NCBI GenBank assembly: GCA_049366715.1 | Contig: JBMNCQ010000010.1 | Coordinates: forward strand, 17,021-81,020 | Direction: 5' to 3' | Length of the DNA stretch: 64,000 nucleotides | DNA from: JBMNCQ01 sp049366715 | GTDB lineage: Bacteria; Bacillota; Peptococcia; Peptococcales; BICA1-8 | Shown here: positions 44,625 to 53,633 of the stretch, one piece after another | How the letters are laid out: each line of letters opens with the position of its first letter | Position numbering within the stretch: the first letter of the stretch is position 1 | Notes under the pieces: generated by a model | Databases searched by the model: none | The model's input: only the letters and a program-made list of their open reading frames with translations | What the model was told of the DNA's origin: nothing | Made by a program: the position numbers and the translations under genes

Positions 44625-44665
44625 AAAAAAGAAACCGGCACAAATTATCTGCGGACCGGCTTCTT
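44625..44665 (-). terminator. Terminator-like hairpin of unclear use
   Basis: On the minus strand GAAGCCGG pairs with CCGGTTTC and is followed by seven T. No gene that would need it lies to the right on this strand, so it may be left over from a lost gene or may block antisense transcription into the operon. Confidence 0.5.
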
Positions 44666-44874
44666 TCCAAATCCAGCTAGGCTTTCTAAGCTATCTTCCT
44701 GGGAAATATGAAATTTTATTAACGGCTGGTCCCTGATCATTTTGCTCTTCCTGGTTCCGGCATCAAACCTCTTTCGCGCTCAGCCGTCATCATTAAAACA
44801 CAGGGGCAGGAAAATCCCGCCTGATTATTCTACATAAACTTCAACTTTCTCAAATTTTTCCTCACCGGTGACAA

Positions 44875-44903
44875 TTGAAAAGATGGCACATTCATTATAT
44901 TAT
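44875..44903 (+). promoter_or_regulatory. Promoter of the XRE-ABC operon
   Basis: TTGAAA (44875-44880) and TATTAT (44898-44903) are 17 bp apart, about 110 bp before the regulator gene. Confidence 0.78.
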
Positions 44904-44920
44904 GAACGCTTTACGTTCAT
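44902..44920 (+). promoter_or_regulatory. Palindromic operator at the XRE-ABC start point
   Basis: ATGAACG-CTTTA-CGTTCAT is a perfect 7-bp inverted repeat covering the end of the -10 box and the predicted start point. It is a good candidate site for the XRE protein encoded first in this operon. Confidence 0.6.
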
Positions 44921-45021
44921 GCTATAGTATATGCAACCAAAACGAACATAATATGTGAGCAGTAGTTGGTTTTATGCCTTTAATTTTAGGTGTATTATTT
45001 CATTAGTGAGGTATGAAAAAT

Positions 45022-45489
45022 ATGAATAATTCTAAAAACAATATTGCCGCCAATCTGCGTCATCTGCGAACCCGTCACTGCTTGTCGCAAGAGGAAGTCG
45101 CCGAGCAAATTGGCGTTACACGGCAGGCCGTGGCAAAGTGGGAAACCGGAGGCTCCCTGCCTGATATTCTCAACTGTGAAGCGTTGGCCGATTTATTTGA
45201 TGTATCCCTGAATGACTTGGTGCGTTATGACCCTGAACAGGTGGGTGTTCCTATCAGTCCTAAAAACAAACACATCTTTGGCACGGTAACCATAGGCGAA
45301 AGAGGACAAATCGTATTGCCTAAAAAGGCGCGGGATACGCTGAAACTTCAACCCGGCGATACGCTGGTGGTTCTGGGGGATAGCGACCCGGCAACCGCCG
45401 GAATTGCATTGATAAGCAGCAATACTTTTCTGCGGATGACCGGTAAGGCTGTTGATGTTTTCTTCAAGGGTAAGGAGGATAAAACATGA
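45022..45489 (+). CDS. XRE regulator with C-terminal AbrB/SpoVT-like domain
   Basis: This 155-residue protein joins an XRE helix-turn-helix (residues 8-65: CLSQEEVAEQIGVTRQAVAK) to an AbrB/SpoVT-like swapped-hairpin domain (about 90-125: VTIGERGQIVLPKKARDTLK). Both parts can bind DNA. The ATG at 45022 (MNNSKNN) is chosen because GAGG stands nine bases before it; the ATG at 45013 is too close. The gene overlaps the ATPase start by four bases. It probably controls its own ABC operon through the palindrome at 44902-44920. Confidence 0.88.
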   Translation: MNNSKNNIAANLRHLRTRHCLSQEEVAEQIGVTRQAVAKWETGGSLPDILNCEALADLFDVSLNDLVRYDPEQVGVPISPKNKHIFGTVTIGERGQIVLPKKARDTLKLQPGDTLVVLGDSDPATAGIALISSNTFLRMTGKAVDVFFKGKEDKT

Positions 45490-46232
45490 CTATATTATCC
45501 GTACAAGGGATAACAAAACATTATCCAAGTTTTACATTACGTGACATTACCTTTTCGCTGCCACAGGGCAGGATTATGGGGTTAATTGGAAAAAACGGCG
45601 CAGGAAAGACCACAACCTTAAAATCCATGCTAAATCTGGTGCGTCCGGACAGCGGGGAGATTGAAATGTTTGGCGGCAGCTTTATGGAAAATGAAGAAAG
45701 CTGCAAGCAAAACATCGGTGTAGTTTTAGGCGGGATTGATTTCTATAAGCACAAAAAGCTGGCTGTTATTACGACGGTCACAAAGCGTTTTTACCGAAAT
45801 TGGGACGAGGAAACCTATCAAAAGTATCTTAAGGCTTTTGCTCTCGACCCGCAAAAACGGGTAAAGGAACTTTCGTCCGGCATGAAAGTTAAATATATGT
45901 TAGCCCTTGCGTTATCCCATAATGCCAAGCTGTTGATTTTGGATGAACCCACAAGCGGGCTTGACCCGGTATCCCGCGACGATTTGTTGGGATTGTTTCG
46001 ACAACTTGTGAAAGGCGGGGAAAGAAGCATTCTTTTTTCAACCCATATTACATCTGATTTGGAAAAATGCGCCGACGATATTACCTATATCAAGGATGGA
46101 AAATTATTGAAAAGCGCTGAAAAATCCGCCTTCATCCAGTCCTTTCAAAACCTGAAGGAGCCTGGTGAAAATGGACAACTGTCCTTAGAAGAGATCATGA
46201 TACGCACTGAAAGGAGAAGCTATGATATTTAA
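45486..46232 (+). CDS. ABC-2 exporter ATPase
   Basis: This 248-residue ATPase has Walker A GLIGKNGAGKTTTLK near residue 37, signature ELSSGMKVKYMLA (SSGM in place of SGGQ), Walker B LLILDEPTSGLDP and H loop LFSTHITSDLEKC. It resembles YtrB/BcrA-type exporters. It overlaps the regulator before it by four bases and the permease after it by eleven, so the three genes are tightly linked. The substrate is unknown. Confidence 0.9.
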   Translation: MTILSVQGITKHYPSFTLRDITFSLPQGRIMGLIGKNGAGKTTTLKSMLNLVRPDSGEIEMFGGSFMENEESCKQNIGVVLGGIDFYKHKKLAVITTVTKRFYRNWDEETYQKYLKAFALDPQKRVKELSSGMKVKYMLALALSHNAKLLILDEPTSGLDPVSRDDLLGLFRQLVKGGERSILFSTHITSDLEKCADDITYIKDGKLLKSAEKSAFIQSFQNLKEPGENGQLSLEEIMIRTERRSYDI

Positions 46233-46866
46233 TCTGCTTTACAAGGAACTGCGTCTGGCCGCCCATCCCAATCTGTATATTTTCACACTGCTTGGCGCGT
46301 TGGTTATTGTTCCGGCGTATCCATATGGCATGGTGTTCCTGTTCGGCTGCCTTGCGCCGTATCTTACTTTCATGTATGGCCGGGAAACAAACGATATTTA
46401 CTATACCGCTCTGCTGCCGGTGAAAAAAAGGGATACCGTAAAAGCCAAATGCCTGCTTATGGTTTTGGCCCAGATGACACAACTGCTTATTTCCTTGCCC
46501 TTTGCGGTACTGCGCGTTCATGTTTTGCCGAATGGCAATCCGGCCGGCATTGAGGCAAACGTGGCCTACTATGGCTTTGGGCTGATGATATATGCTCTCT
46601 TCAATGTGATTTTGCTGACACAGTTTTTCAAAACAGCCTATAAAGTGGACATGGCGTTCCTGCTGGCCATCATACCTGCTACTATCGCAGTGATTATCAT
46701 GGAGGTGCTCGTTCATTTTCCGGGGTTCGAGTGGCTCGACAGTGTTTCGCCGGCTATCATGTTTCAGCAATTGCCCATACTGGCTGCCGGCGTAATCGTA
46801 TATATTATCGGAATGCTGATTGCATATCGGGTTTCTGCAAAGCGTTTTGAGCAAGTTGATTTATAA
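46222..46866 (+). CDS. ABC-2 type permease
   Basis: This 214-residue protein has six predicted helices and is of the short ABC-2 permease class (ABC2_membrane_5-like: GRETNDIYYTALLPVKKRDT after helix 2). It is the last gene of the XRE-ATPase-permease operon. The ribosome site GAAAGGAGAAG lies inside the end of the ATPase gene. Confidence 0.85.
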   Translation: MIFNLLYKELRLAAHPNLYIFTLLGALVIVPAYPYGMVFLFGCLAPYLTFMYGRETNDIYYTALLPVKKRDTVKAKCLLMVLAQMTQLLISLPFAVLRVHVLPNGNPAGIEANVAYYGFGLMIYALFNVILLTQFFKTAYKVDMAFLLAIIPATIAVIIMEVLVHFPGFEWLDSVSPAIMFQQLPILAAGVIVYIIGMLIAYRVSAKRFEQVDL

Positions 46867-47143
46867 AATTTTTGCCCGGAGTTCTACTTGGAAAAGTATT
46901 GAGTGTGAATACTTTATTCGCCCGTCCCCAACGGAAATAAAAAAACCGTTGTTGCGGCGACTAGATAGTTGTGTGTGAAACAAAATAGCGTAGCCAAACG
47001 GCGGTTTCGAAAATGTGAACATCAAAGCCGCCGTATTTCTTTGTCGAAAAAAGAGCTTACGGAGGGCGTGATAAGTGCGCCCTTTTTCAATTAAGCCGCT
47101 TGTTTACTTGCTTCCTTTAGGACACTGATTATCTACTTAGTAA
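46867..47143. other. Intergenic stretch with a terminator
   Basis: I see no gene. A short hairpin GGGCG / CGCCC followed by five T at 47063-47087 is the best terminator on the plus strand. The mixed composition suggests scraps from an inserted element, but nothing is identifiable. Confidence 0.4.
47063..47087 (+). terminator. Short GC-rich terminator
   Basis: GGGCG and CGCCC form a stem around TGATAAGTG and are followed by TTTTT. Confidence 0.6.
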
Positions 47144-47314
47144 CTATGAAATTCTATTATGGAATTTATCTTCGCTATTATTTTCAAACACAAATAAATA
47201 ATATCTTTCGTTTAATGCTAGATTATTTTTAGCCAGAATATCCACTACTTTGTCGCCCGTATAAGAATTCAAGAATTCTCTATACTCCTTAATAGCAGGC
47301 TCTGCAATTTTCAT
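47144..47314 (-). CDS. Small protein of unknown function (56 aa)
   Basis: ATG at 47314 follows GGAGGGCGATTAGAGG and encodes 56 residues with an ordinary soluble composition (EYREFLNSYTGDKVVDILAK, then RYYLFVFENN). It has no membrane helix, signal or known family. Directly upstream (47333-47480) the minus strand carries an open stretch ending in CPNCHESNKKGRKYNREAGI and a stop codon, without a start, which looks like the tail of a zinc-ribbon protein. The two may be remains of one small operon. Confidence 0.5.
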   Translation of the reverse strand: MKIAEPAIKEYREFLNSYTGDKVVDILAKNNLALNERYYLFVFENNSEDKFHNRIS

Positions 47315-47445
47315 CCTCTAATCGCCCTCCATTTATTTTTTACCTTTTTTGATAATATCTCTAAATTTATTCGAACTGCTACATATAATTCCTGCTTCCC
47401 GATTATACTTCCGCCCTTTTTTATTACTTTCATGACAATTTGGAC

Positions 47446-47471
47446 AAAAAAAAGGACTAAATAGTCCTTTT
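47446..47471 (-). terminator. Terminator of topoisomerase III
   Basis: A 9-bp stem AAAAGGACT / AGTCCTTTT with a 4-base loop, then further T on the minus strand, stands 20 bases after the topB stop codon. Confidence 0.85.
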
Positions 47472-47490
47472 ACGCCAAATCCTTAATCCA

Positions 47491-49689
47491 TTACTCATCA
47501 TCAAGCTTTAGTCCGGCCAAAGCATCGGCCAGGGCCGTATTGAGGGGTCTGTCCTCTGCCTTTTTCTGTTGCTTCAAATACGTGGCGACATCCTGCTTGG
47601 AGACCTTGCCGCCTTCGTTCTTTTTGCGTTCATTAAAGGTAGAGAGCTTTTCCCGGTAGCCGCAGGGACAAACAAATATCTGTCCCTCCCCCTCTCCCCG
47701 CAGTTCCAGCTTTTTGCGGCAGTTAGGACATCTGGCATTTGTCACTTTAGCAACACCTTTGCGGTAACCGCACTCCCTGTCTTCACAAATCAGCATTTTA
47801 CCTTTTTTGCCATTAACCTCCAAAAGATACTTTCCACACTCAGGGCATTTGCTTCTGGTACGGTTATCATGTTTAAAAATTTCCTGACTGTTTTTTATCT
47901 CTCTGACAACTTCCTGGGCGTATTTCCGCATCTCACTTATAAATGATTCTTTATTAAGAGCGCCTTTCGCAATAGCGCCCAGTTTCTGTTCCCACTGAGC
48001 GGTCAAAGCCGGCGATTTCAAATCCCCGGGAACCAGTTCTAAAAGCTGCCTGCCCTTAGAGGTAATAAAGATACTCTTCCCCTTCTTTTCGATTAAAAAG
48101 CTGTTAAAAAGCTTTTCGATGATATCCGCTCTGGTCGCCACCGTACCCAGGCCCCCGGTCTCACCAAGGGTTTTAATTAAATTTTTATTATTAGTAGTCA
48201 TGTACTTTACAGGGTTTTCCATAGCTGTAAGAAGGGCTCCTTCACTAAACGGCGCCGGTGGTTTAGTCTTTCCCTCGGTTTGCTTTACGCCGGATATCGG
48301 CAGTATATCCCCTTTATTTACCTTTGGTAAAATCTGCTCCGGGATGTCCCCTTCCTGTTCTCCTTCTTCCGGCTCCTCTTGATAAACTTCCTGCCAGCCT
48401 GGTGCAAGAATGATTTTTCCTTTAGCTATAAATATTTCCTCGCCGATTTTTGCCTTGACAGTAGTCTGTTCATATTCAAAAGGGGGGTATAGCACCGCCA
48501 AAAAACGTTTGACGACTAAATCATAAATCTTTCTTTCCTTATCATTAAAAGCACTTAAAAACACTTTCTGCTCAGTCGGTATGATTGCATGGTGATCCGA
48601 AACTTTACTGTTATCCACGAAGTTCTGGTTGGCCTTGACGGACCCTCTTAAAATTTTAGCGGCTGCAGCACTATAAGGCCCCACTCCGCAAGCTTTGATT
48701 CTGTCCGGTAAAGTCTCTACCATGTCTGTAGAGAGATAGCGGGAATCTGTGCGGGGATAGGTTAAGACTTTATGCCTCTCATAGAGCCCCTGCATAACAG
48801 CCAGAGTTTCCTTAGCTGAAAACCCAAAAATTCTATTGGCTGCCCTCTGCAGCTCTGTTAAATCATAAAGCCGGGGGGCAAAACTTTTTTTATGCGCTTT
48901 ATTCATGTCGATAATTTCAGCCTTTTTATGATTTTGGATAGACTTCAAAATCCGGTCACATTTAGCCTGATCAAAGGTTTTCGTATCTTTACTCTGACTG
49001 TCCTGCCAGATCAGCTTTAAATTACCCGAGACAGCGGTAATACCATAAAAGGTCTGCGCCTTAAAACTCCTAATCTCTTCCTCCCGCTGGGCAATTATAG
49101 CCAAAGTGGGCGTTTGGACCCGTCCGCAGGAGAGCTGGGCATTAAATTTACAGGTCAGGGCCCGGGTAGCATTAATCCCTACCAGCCAGTCGGCCTCAGC
49201 CCTGGCTACGGCAGAAGCATAAAGATTTTCATACTCTTTGCCGTCTTTGAGCCTGGCAAAGCCTTCTTTAATGGCCTTATCGGTAACGGAGGAAATCCAC
49301 AGCCTTTTAACAGGCTTTTTGGATTGACATTTAGCCAGAATCCAGCGGCCGACCAGTTCCCCTTCCCGGCCGGCATCGGTGGCAATAATTATTCCGTCCA
49401 CATCTTTACGGTTTAATAACCCTTTAACGGCCTGAAACTGTTTACCGCTTTGTTTGATAACGATCAGCTTCATCGGCGAGGGGAGCATCGGTAAATCTTC
49501 CAGCCGCCAGGCTTTATATTTATTTTCATATTCCTCAGGGTCGGCTAAAGTGACTAAGTGCCCCAGAGCCCAGGTAACAATATATCGATCCCCTTCCAGA
49601 TAACCATTGCCTTTCCGGGAACAATTTAAAACTCTGGCCAAATCCCTGCCTACAGAAGGCTTCTCGGCTAATACTACTTGCTTACCCAT
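47491..49689 (-). CDS. topB: DNA topoisomerase III
   Basis: This 732-residue type IA topoisomerase relaxes and decatenates DNA. The Toprim domain is at the start (VVLAEKPSVGRDLARVL; IIIATDAGREGELVGR holds the acidic metal site), and the active Tyr lies in VLTYPRTDSRYLS near residue 310. The C-terminus carries zinc-ribbon modules (CPECGKYLLEVNGKKGKMLI then CEDRECGY; CPNCRKKLELRGEGEG then CPCGYREK) at about 610-690. The length and layout match Firmicute TopB. It is a single-gene unit. Confidence 0.95.
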   Translation of the reverse strand: MGKQVVLAEKPSVGRDLARVLNCSRKGNGYLEGDRYIVTWALGHLVTLADPEEYENKYKAWRLEDLPMLPSPMKLIVIKQSGKQFQAVKGLLNRKDVDGIIIATDAGREGELVGRWILAKCQSKKPVKRLWISSVTDKAIKEGFARLKDGKEYENLYASAVARAEADWLVGINATRALTCKFNAQLSCGRVQTPTLAIIAQREEEIRSFKAQTFYGITAVSGNLKLIWQDSQSKDTKTFDQAKCDRILKSIQNHKKAEIIDMNKAHKKSFAPRLYDLTELQRAANRIFGFSAKETLAVMQGLYERHKVLTYPRTDSRYLSTDMVETLPDRIKACGVGPYSAAAAKILRGSVKANQNFVDNSKVSDHHAIIPTEQKVFLSAFNDKERKIYDLVVKRFLAVLYPPFEYEQTTVKAKIGEEIFIAKGKIILAPGWQEVYQEEPEEGEQEGDIPEQILPKVNKGDILPISGVKQTEGKTKPPAPFSEGALLTAMENPVKYMTTNNKNLIKTLGETGGLGTVATRADIIEKLFNSFLIEKKGKSIFITSKGRQLLELVPGDLKSPALTAQWEQKLGAIAKGALNKESFISEMRKYAQEVVREIKNSQEIFKHDNRTRSKCPECGKYLLEVNGKKGKMLICEDRECGYRKGVAKVTNARCPNCRKKLELRGEGEGQIFVCPCGYREKLSTFNERKKNEGGKVSKQDVATYLKQQKKAEDRPLNTALADALAGLKLDDE

Positions 49690-50067
49690 ATTTACAAATC
49701 CTCACAATCCTATTTTTTCTAGCTATTCCAGAAAATTTTCCGTTCATCATTAACTATCTTATCATAAAAATAACCCGTCAGGTCCTTTTCTGTCAAATCT
49801 GTTCTTTTTATGCATTTTACCCCTATTATTATATTTTATTTTGCAGCAGGGCCTGAATGATAAAAAAATACTTAACTGTTTGCATCCTTTTCACACGATA
49901 TTATGTCATACCGACAAAAATGAAACCGCTTTAGTGCGGGGGGGATCTCCGCAGATGCTTTACATGAGTCTGGAATACTGCAGTCAATCTAGGTGTAAAT
50001 ATATTTCATTTATGATATAATAGCGCGGAAACTTAGATAAAATCAGTGGAGGAAGGGAATAAAAAAA
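49690..50067. other. Divergent intergenic region between topB and the ABC-F gene
   Basis: The 378 bp hold the promoters of both genes. On the plus strand TATAAT at 50016-50021 is a good -10 box with a weak -35 box. No gene is visible. Confidence 0.45.
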
Positions 50068-51654
50068 GTGATTACAGTAACAAATGTCAGCTTAAGATAT
50101 GGGAACCGCAAACTTTTTGAAGATGTTAATCTGAAATTCACCCCTGGGAACTGCTATGGCGTTATTGGTGCCAATGGTGCCGGTAAAAGTACTTTTCTAA
50201 AAATTCTTTCCGGAGAAATTGAAGCGAATACAGGAGATGTTATTGTTTCCTCCGGAACCAGAATGTCTATTCTCAAGCAGGATCATTATCAATACGACCA
50301 AAATCAGGTCATAGAGACAGTCATCATGGGCAATCCCCGGCTCTTTGAAATAATTAAAGAGAAAGAAGCGCTGTACTCCAAAAGTAACTTTACCGATGAA
50401 GACGGTATTAAAGCAGCCGAGTTGGAATGTGAATTTGCCGAATTAGACGGTTGGGAAGCGGAGTCAGATGCCGCTGCTTTGCTGCAGGGCCTGGGGATCG
50501 GAACGGAGCTGCATAATAAAAAAATGTCCGACTTGCAGGGCTCCGAAAAGGTCAAGGTACTCTTAGCCCAGGCCTTGTTCGGGAAACCGGGAATTCTGAT
50601 TCTTGACGAACCTACCAATAACCTGGACCTTAAGTCTATCAGATGGCTGGAAGAGTTTTTAATAAACTTTGCCGGTATTGTTATCGTTGTCTCCCATGAC
50701 AGGCACTTCTTAAATAAAGTATGTACCCAGATGGCAGATGTCGATTATGGAAAGATAAAATTATACGCGGGCAATTATGATTTCTGGTATGAATCCAGTC
50801 AGCTAGCTCTCCAGATGATGAAGGACCATAACCGGAAAAAAGAGGAGAAGGTTAAACAACTCCAGGAATTTATTGCCCGTTTTAGTGCTAATGCTTCTAA
50901 ATCAAAACAAGCGACCTCCCGGAAAAAGATCCTGGAGAAAATCACTCTCGATGATATTGAACCTTCTAATAGAAGATATCCTTACGTAGGATTTAAACCT
51001 GAAAGGGAAGTCGGTAACGACATCCTGATTGTGGAAGGACTGACAAAAACTATCGACGGGGAAAAAATCCTCGATAATATCAGCTTTACCGTCGGCAAAG
51101 AAGATAAAATTGCCTTTGTCGGAACCAATGAAATCGCGAGTACCACTCTGTTTAAAATATTAATGGGCGAACTAGAGCCTGACTGCGGCAATTACAAGTG
51201 GGGGATTACCATCAGCAAAGCTTATTTTCCCAAAGATAATTCCGGTTTTTTTAATGAGAATCACTTGACTTTAGTGGACTGGCTCCGTCAGTTTTCCGAA
51301 GAAAAGTCCGAAAGCTATTTACGGGGCTTTCTGGGCCGCATGCTTTTCTCCGGCGATGAAGCCCTCAAAGAGCTCCAGGTTCTCTCCGGAGGGGAGCGGG
51401 TCAGGTGTATGCTGGCCAGGATGATGCTCGGCAATGCCAACCTCCTTATTCTGGACCAGCCTACCAATCACCTGGACCTGGAATCCATTACCGCCCTTAA
51501 TAACGGATTAACGGAATATAAAAGTAATATTTTATTTACATCCCATGACCACCAGTTTATCCAGACTATTGCCAACAGGATTATCGAAATTACCCCCCGG
51601 GGAATACTTGATAAACGCATGAGTTATGATGAATATTTAGAACTTAACCTATGA
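50068..51654 (+). CDS. YbiT-like ABC-F ATPase with a degenerate second ATP site
   Basis: This 528-residue protein has two ATPase domains and no membrane helices and follows YbiT closely (FSANASKSKQATSRKKI in the linker, ITPRGILDKRMSYDEYL at the end). NBD1 has a normal Walker A (GVIGANGAGKST) and Walker B (LILDEPTNNLD), with a changed signature (LQGSEKVKV), as in YbiT. NBD2 has GTNEIASTT, where GTNGVGKST is expected, so the Walker A Lys is gone. Its Walker B reads LILDQPTNHLD with Gln in place of the catalytic Glu; its signature LSGGERVR is intact. One ATP site is therefore normal and the other should bind or cleave ATP poorly. ABC-F proteins of this type act on the ribosome. GTG at 50068 follows GGAGGAAGGG. 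Confidence 0.9.
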   Translation: MITVTNVSLRYGNRKLFEDVNLKFTPGNCYGVIGANGAGKSTFLKILSGEIEANTGDVIVSSGTRMSILKQDHYQYDQNQVIETVIMGNPRLFEIIKEKEALYSKSNFTDEDGIKAAELECEFAELDGWEAESDAAALLQGLGIGTELHNKKMSDLQGSEKVKVLLAQALFGKPGILILDEPTNNLDLKSIRWLEEFLINFAGIVIVVSHDRHFLNKVCTQMADVDYGKIKLYAGNYDFWYESSQLALQMMKDHNRKKEEKVKQLQEFIARFSANASKSKQATSRKKILEKITLDDIEPSNRRYPYVGFKPEREVGNDILIVEGLTKTIDGEKILDNISFTVGKEDKIAFVGTNEIASTTLFKILMGELEPDCGNYKWGITISKAYFPKDNSGFFNENHLTLVDWLRQFSEEKSESYLRGFLGRMLFSGDEALKELQVLSGGERVRCMLARMMLGNANLLILDQPTNHLDLESITALNNGLTEYKSNILFTSHDHQFIQTIANRIIEITPRGILDKRMSYDEYLELNL

Positions 51655-51734
51655 TCTGCTTAAAGATAAAATTTTGTATCTCCGAAAAATTATTATCTTT
51701 CCAAAGAGCACAAAAAATCCAAAGTTCTCAATTA

Positions 51735-51780
51735 TTTATGTATAATAAAAAGACCTACAGGTCTTTTTATTATACATAAA
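51735..51780. terminator. 46-bp perfect palindromic bidirectional terminator
   Basis: Arms of 22 bp (TTTATGTATAATAAAAAGAC and CT, mirrored) surround a 2-base centre. The AAAAAGACCT-AC-AGGTCTTTTT core works on both strands, ending the ABC-F transcript and the chemoreceptor transcript that converge here. Confidence 0.88.
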
Positions 51781-51848
51781 ACCGGTAATTTAAACACGCT
51801 TCTTCTTAATAGACACCTTCTTCCGAATCCGGTCTCAAAGCAAATGCC

Positions 51849-53633
51849 CTACAGCTTAAACTTTCCTATCAGATTAATTAGGTTTTTAGAATATTCCTTT
51901 GACTCATTTGCATGCAATAATAAGCTTTGAGATTTTTCATTAGCTTCTACTATACTGTGAACGATATTATTTGCGCCTTCCGCGCCTTCATTTGTTGCGG
52001 AAGAAATTTCCTCAATGGCTCTCAGCATATTGCCGATGGAAACATGCAGCCTTTCCGCCGTAACATGAAAATCCCTTACTAATGCCTCTAAATGACCGGC
52101 ATCTCCGGCATATTCATCAGACGCTTTTAACATCAAGTTGTAGTCTTCTTTTACATTTGTCTCCATAAATTCCATTAATTGAGTAGAATTGGCCGATAAA
52201 TTATCTACGGAATTGATCACTCTTTTGATGATACTTTGAATCTTGCCGGCAGTATTTTTTGAATCTTCCGCCAGCTTTCTGATTTCATCGGCAACCACCG
52301 CAAAACCCTGACCTGCTTCACCGGCACGGGCAGCCTCGATAGCCGCATTCAAAGCCAATAAATTCGTCTGCCCCGTGATTTGCAAAATCGCATCCGCCAG
52401 CTCATTGATTTGGGTTACAGATTTGGACTCTTCAACGGCTTTATCCAAATTTTCCTTTACCTGTTCCATTATTGACGCTCTGTGCTGTGCCGCAGAAGAA
52501 AGATTTCCTTTTAAAGAACCCGCTCTTTCATTTAACTCTTGAACAGATACTGCAGCGGTTTTCGCTTTAACGGCAATTGATCCTACCGATTCGGCTATTT
52601 CTGTTGCCACAGCATTCATTTCCTCTGCTGATGCCGCGGTTTCTTCCATACCGGCGGAAATCTCTTCCGTTGTCGCGGAAATCTCGTTGATCTGCCGGCT
52701 CAATAAAGACATATCACCTTCAACGATATTCGCGGAATCAGCCGCATTATTGGATTCCTTGACAACCCCATTGATAAACCCTTTGAACTGTAACGTCATC
52801 TCATTTAAAGTAGCCGCCAGTAAGCCGATTTCATCGTTTGCATTTAGTTTTATCTCCCGGATGCTAATTTGTCCGTCGTCATCCTTTTGAAAAGCTTTTA
52901 CCAGCTTAATGATGGGATTAGCTATTTTTCTGCTGAGAATTATCCCCACAACGCTAATCGCCAACAATGAAAAAAGTAAGAAAATACTCATGGCGATAAT
53001 ATTCTTTGTTAAATTATTACTGAGTTCCAAACGTTTGGTTTCAATAATTAAATTGATATTATCCACATAATTCCCGGTGCTCACTATCCAATTCCAGGGT
53101 TCAAACAGCTGGGAATAGGCCCTCTTCGGACTTAGCTTACCGCTGCCCACATCTTGAGGCTTTTCCCACATAAAATCTGTAAAACCTGAATTCTTATGAT
53201 CCCTGGCGGCTTGAATAACCTCTTTAATCAGTTCCGTACCTGCCGAATCCTTGATATCACTTCTATCTGTTCCTTCTTGCTCGGGAAGCATCGGGTGAGC
53301 AATGAGAATTCCATTTATATCATCGATCCAAAAATACCCTTCTTCACCATAACGCATATTCTTAATTGCTTTTTTAGCTGCCTCCTGGGCCTCCCGTTCG
53401 GTCAATAAACCTTCAATATAAGTTTCATAATATGTATTTAAAATACTGCCGGCTGTTTCAACTTCATTCTTTATCATTTTGTCATAATCATCAAACAATA
53501 TTTTTTGGGTGACAGCAGTTTCAGTTTTATTAAACTGAATAAGATTATGGATACTGTAAGACCCGGTAAGTAGGATAAACAGTGAGGAAGTAAGCAAAAA
53601 TGCCGCTAAAATTTTATTTCTTATTTTTTTCAC
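51849..53633 (-). CDS. Methyl-accepting chemotaxis protein with single Cache domain
   Basis: This 594-residue receptor has an N-terminal helix (about 10-28), an extracellular single-Cache domain (about 35-195, with GEEGYFWIDDINGILIAHPM), a second helix (about 210-235), a HAMP domain (RKIANPIIKLVKAF onward) and a long signalling coiled coil. The conserved tip is NLLALNAAIEAARAGEAGQG near residue 430. It should report small-molecule signals to CheA/CheW, which are not in the window. The start is the GTG at 53633. A promoter with a Fur-box-like sequence lies about 190 bp upstream (53820-53848), suggesting iron control. Confidence 0.93.
   Translation of the reverse strand: MKKIRNKILAAFLLTSSLFILLTGSYSIHNLIQFNKTETAVTQKILFDDYDKMIKNEVETAGSILNTYYETYIEGLLTEREAQEAAKKAIKNMRYGEEGYFWIDDINGILIAHPMLPEQEGTDRSDIKDSAGTELIKEVIQAARDHKNSGFTDFMWEKPQDVGSGKLSPKRAYSQLFEPWNWIVSTGNYVDNINLIIETKRLELSNNLTKNIIAMSIFLLFSLLAISVVGIILSRKIANPIIKLVKAFQKDDDGQISIREIKLNANDEIGLLAATLNEMTLQFKGFINGVVKESNNAADSANIVEGDMSLLSRQINEISATTEEISAGMEETAASAEEMNAVATEIAESVGSIAVKAKTAAVSVQELNERAGSLKGNLSSAAQHRASIMEQVKENLDKAVEESKSVTQINELADAILQITGQTNLLALNAAIEAARAGEAGQGFAVVADEIRKLAEDSKNTAGKIQSIIKRVINSVDNLSANSTQLMEFMETNVKEDYNLMLKASDEYAGDAGHLEALVRDFHVTAERLHVSIGNMLRAIEEISSATNEGAEGANNIVHSIVEANEKSQSLLLHANESKEYSKNLINLIGKFKL

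Noticed and set aside
46195..46854. A 219-residue open frame on the minus strand
   Set aside because: It is fully antisense to the ABC permease at 46222-46866, rich in His and Gln as shadow frames are, and has no ribosome site.
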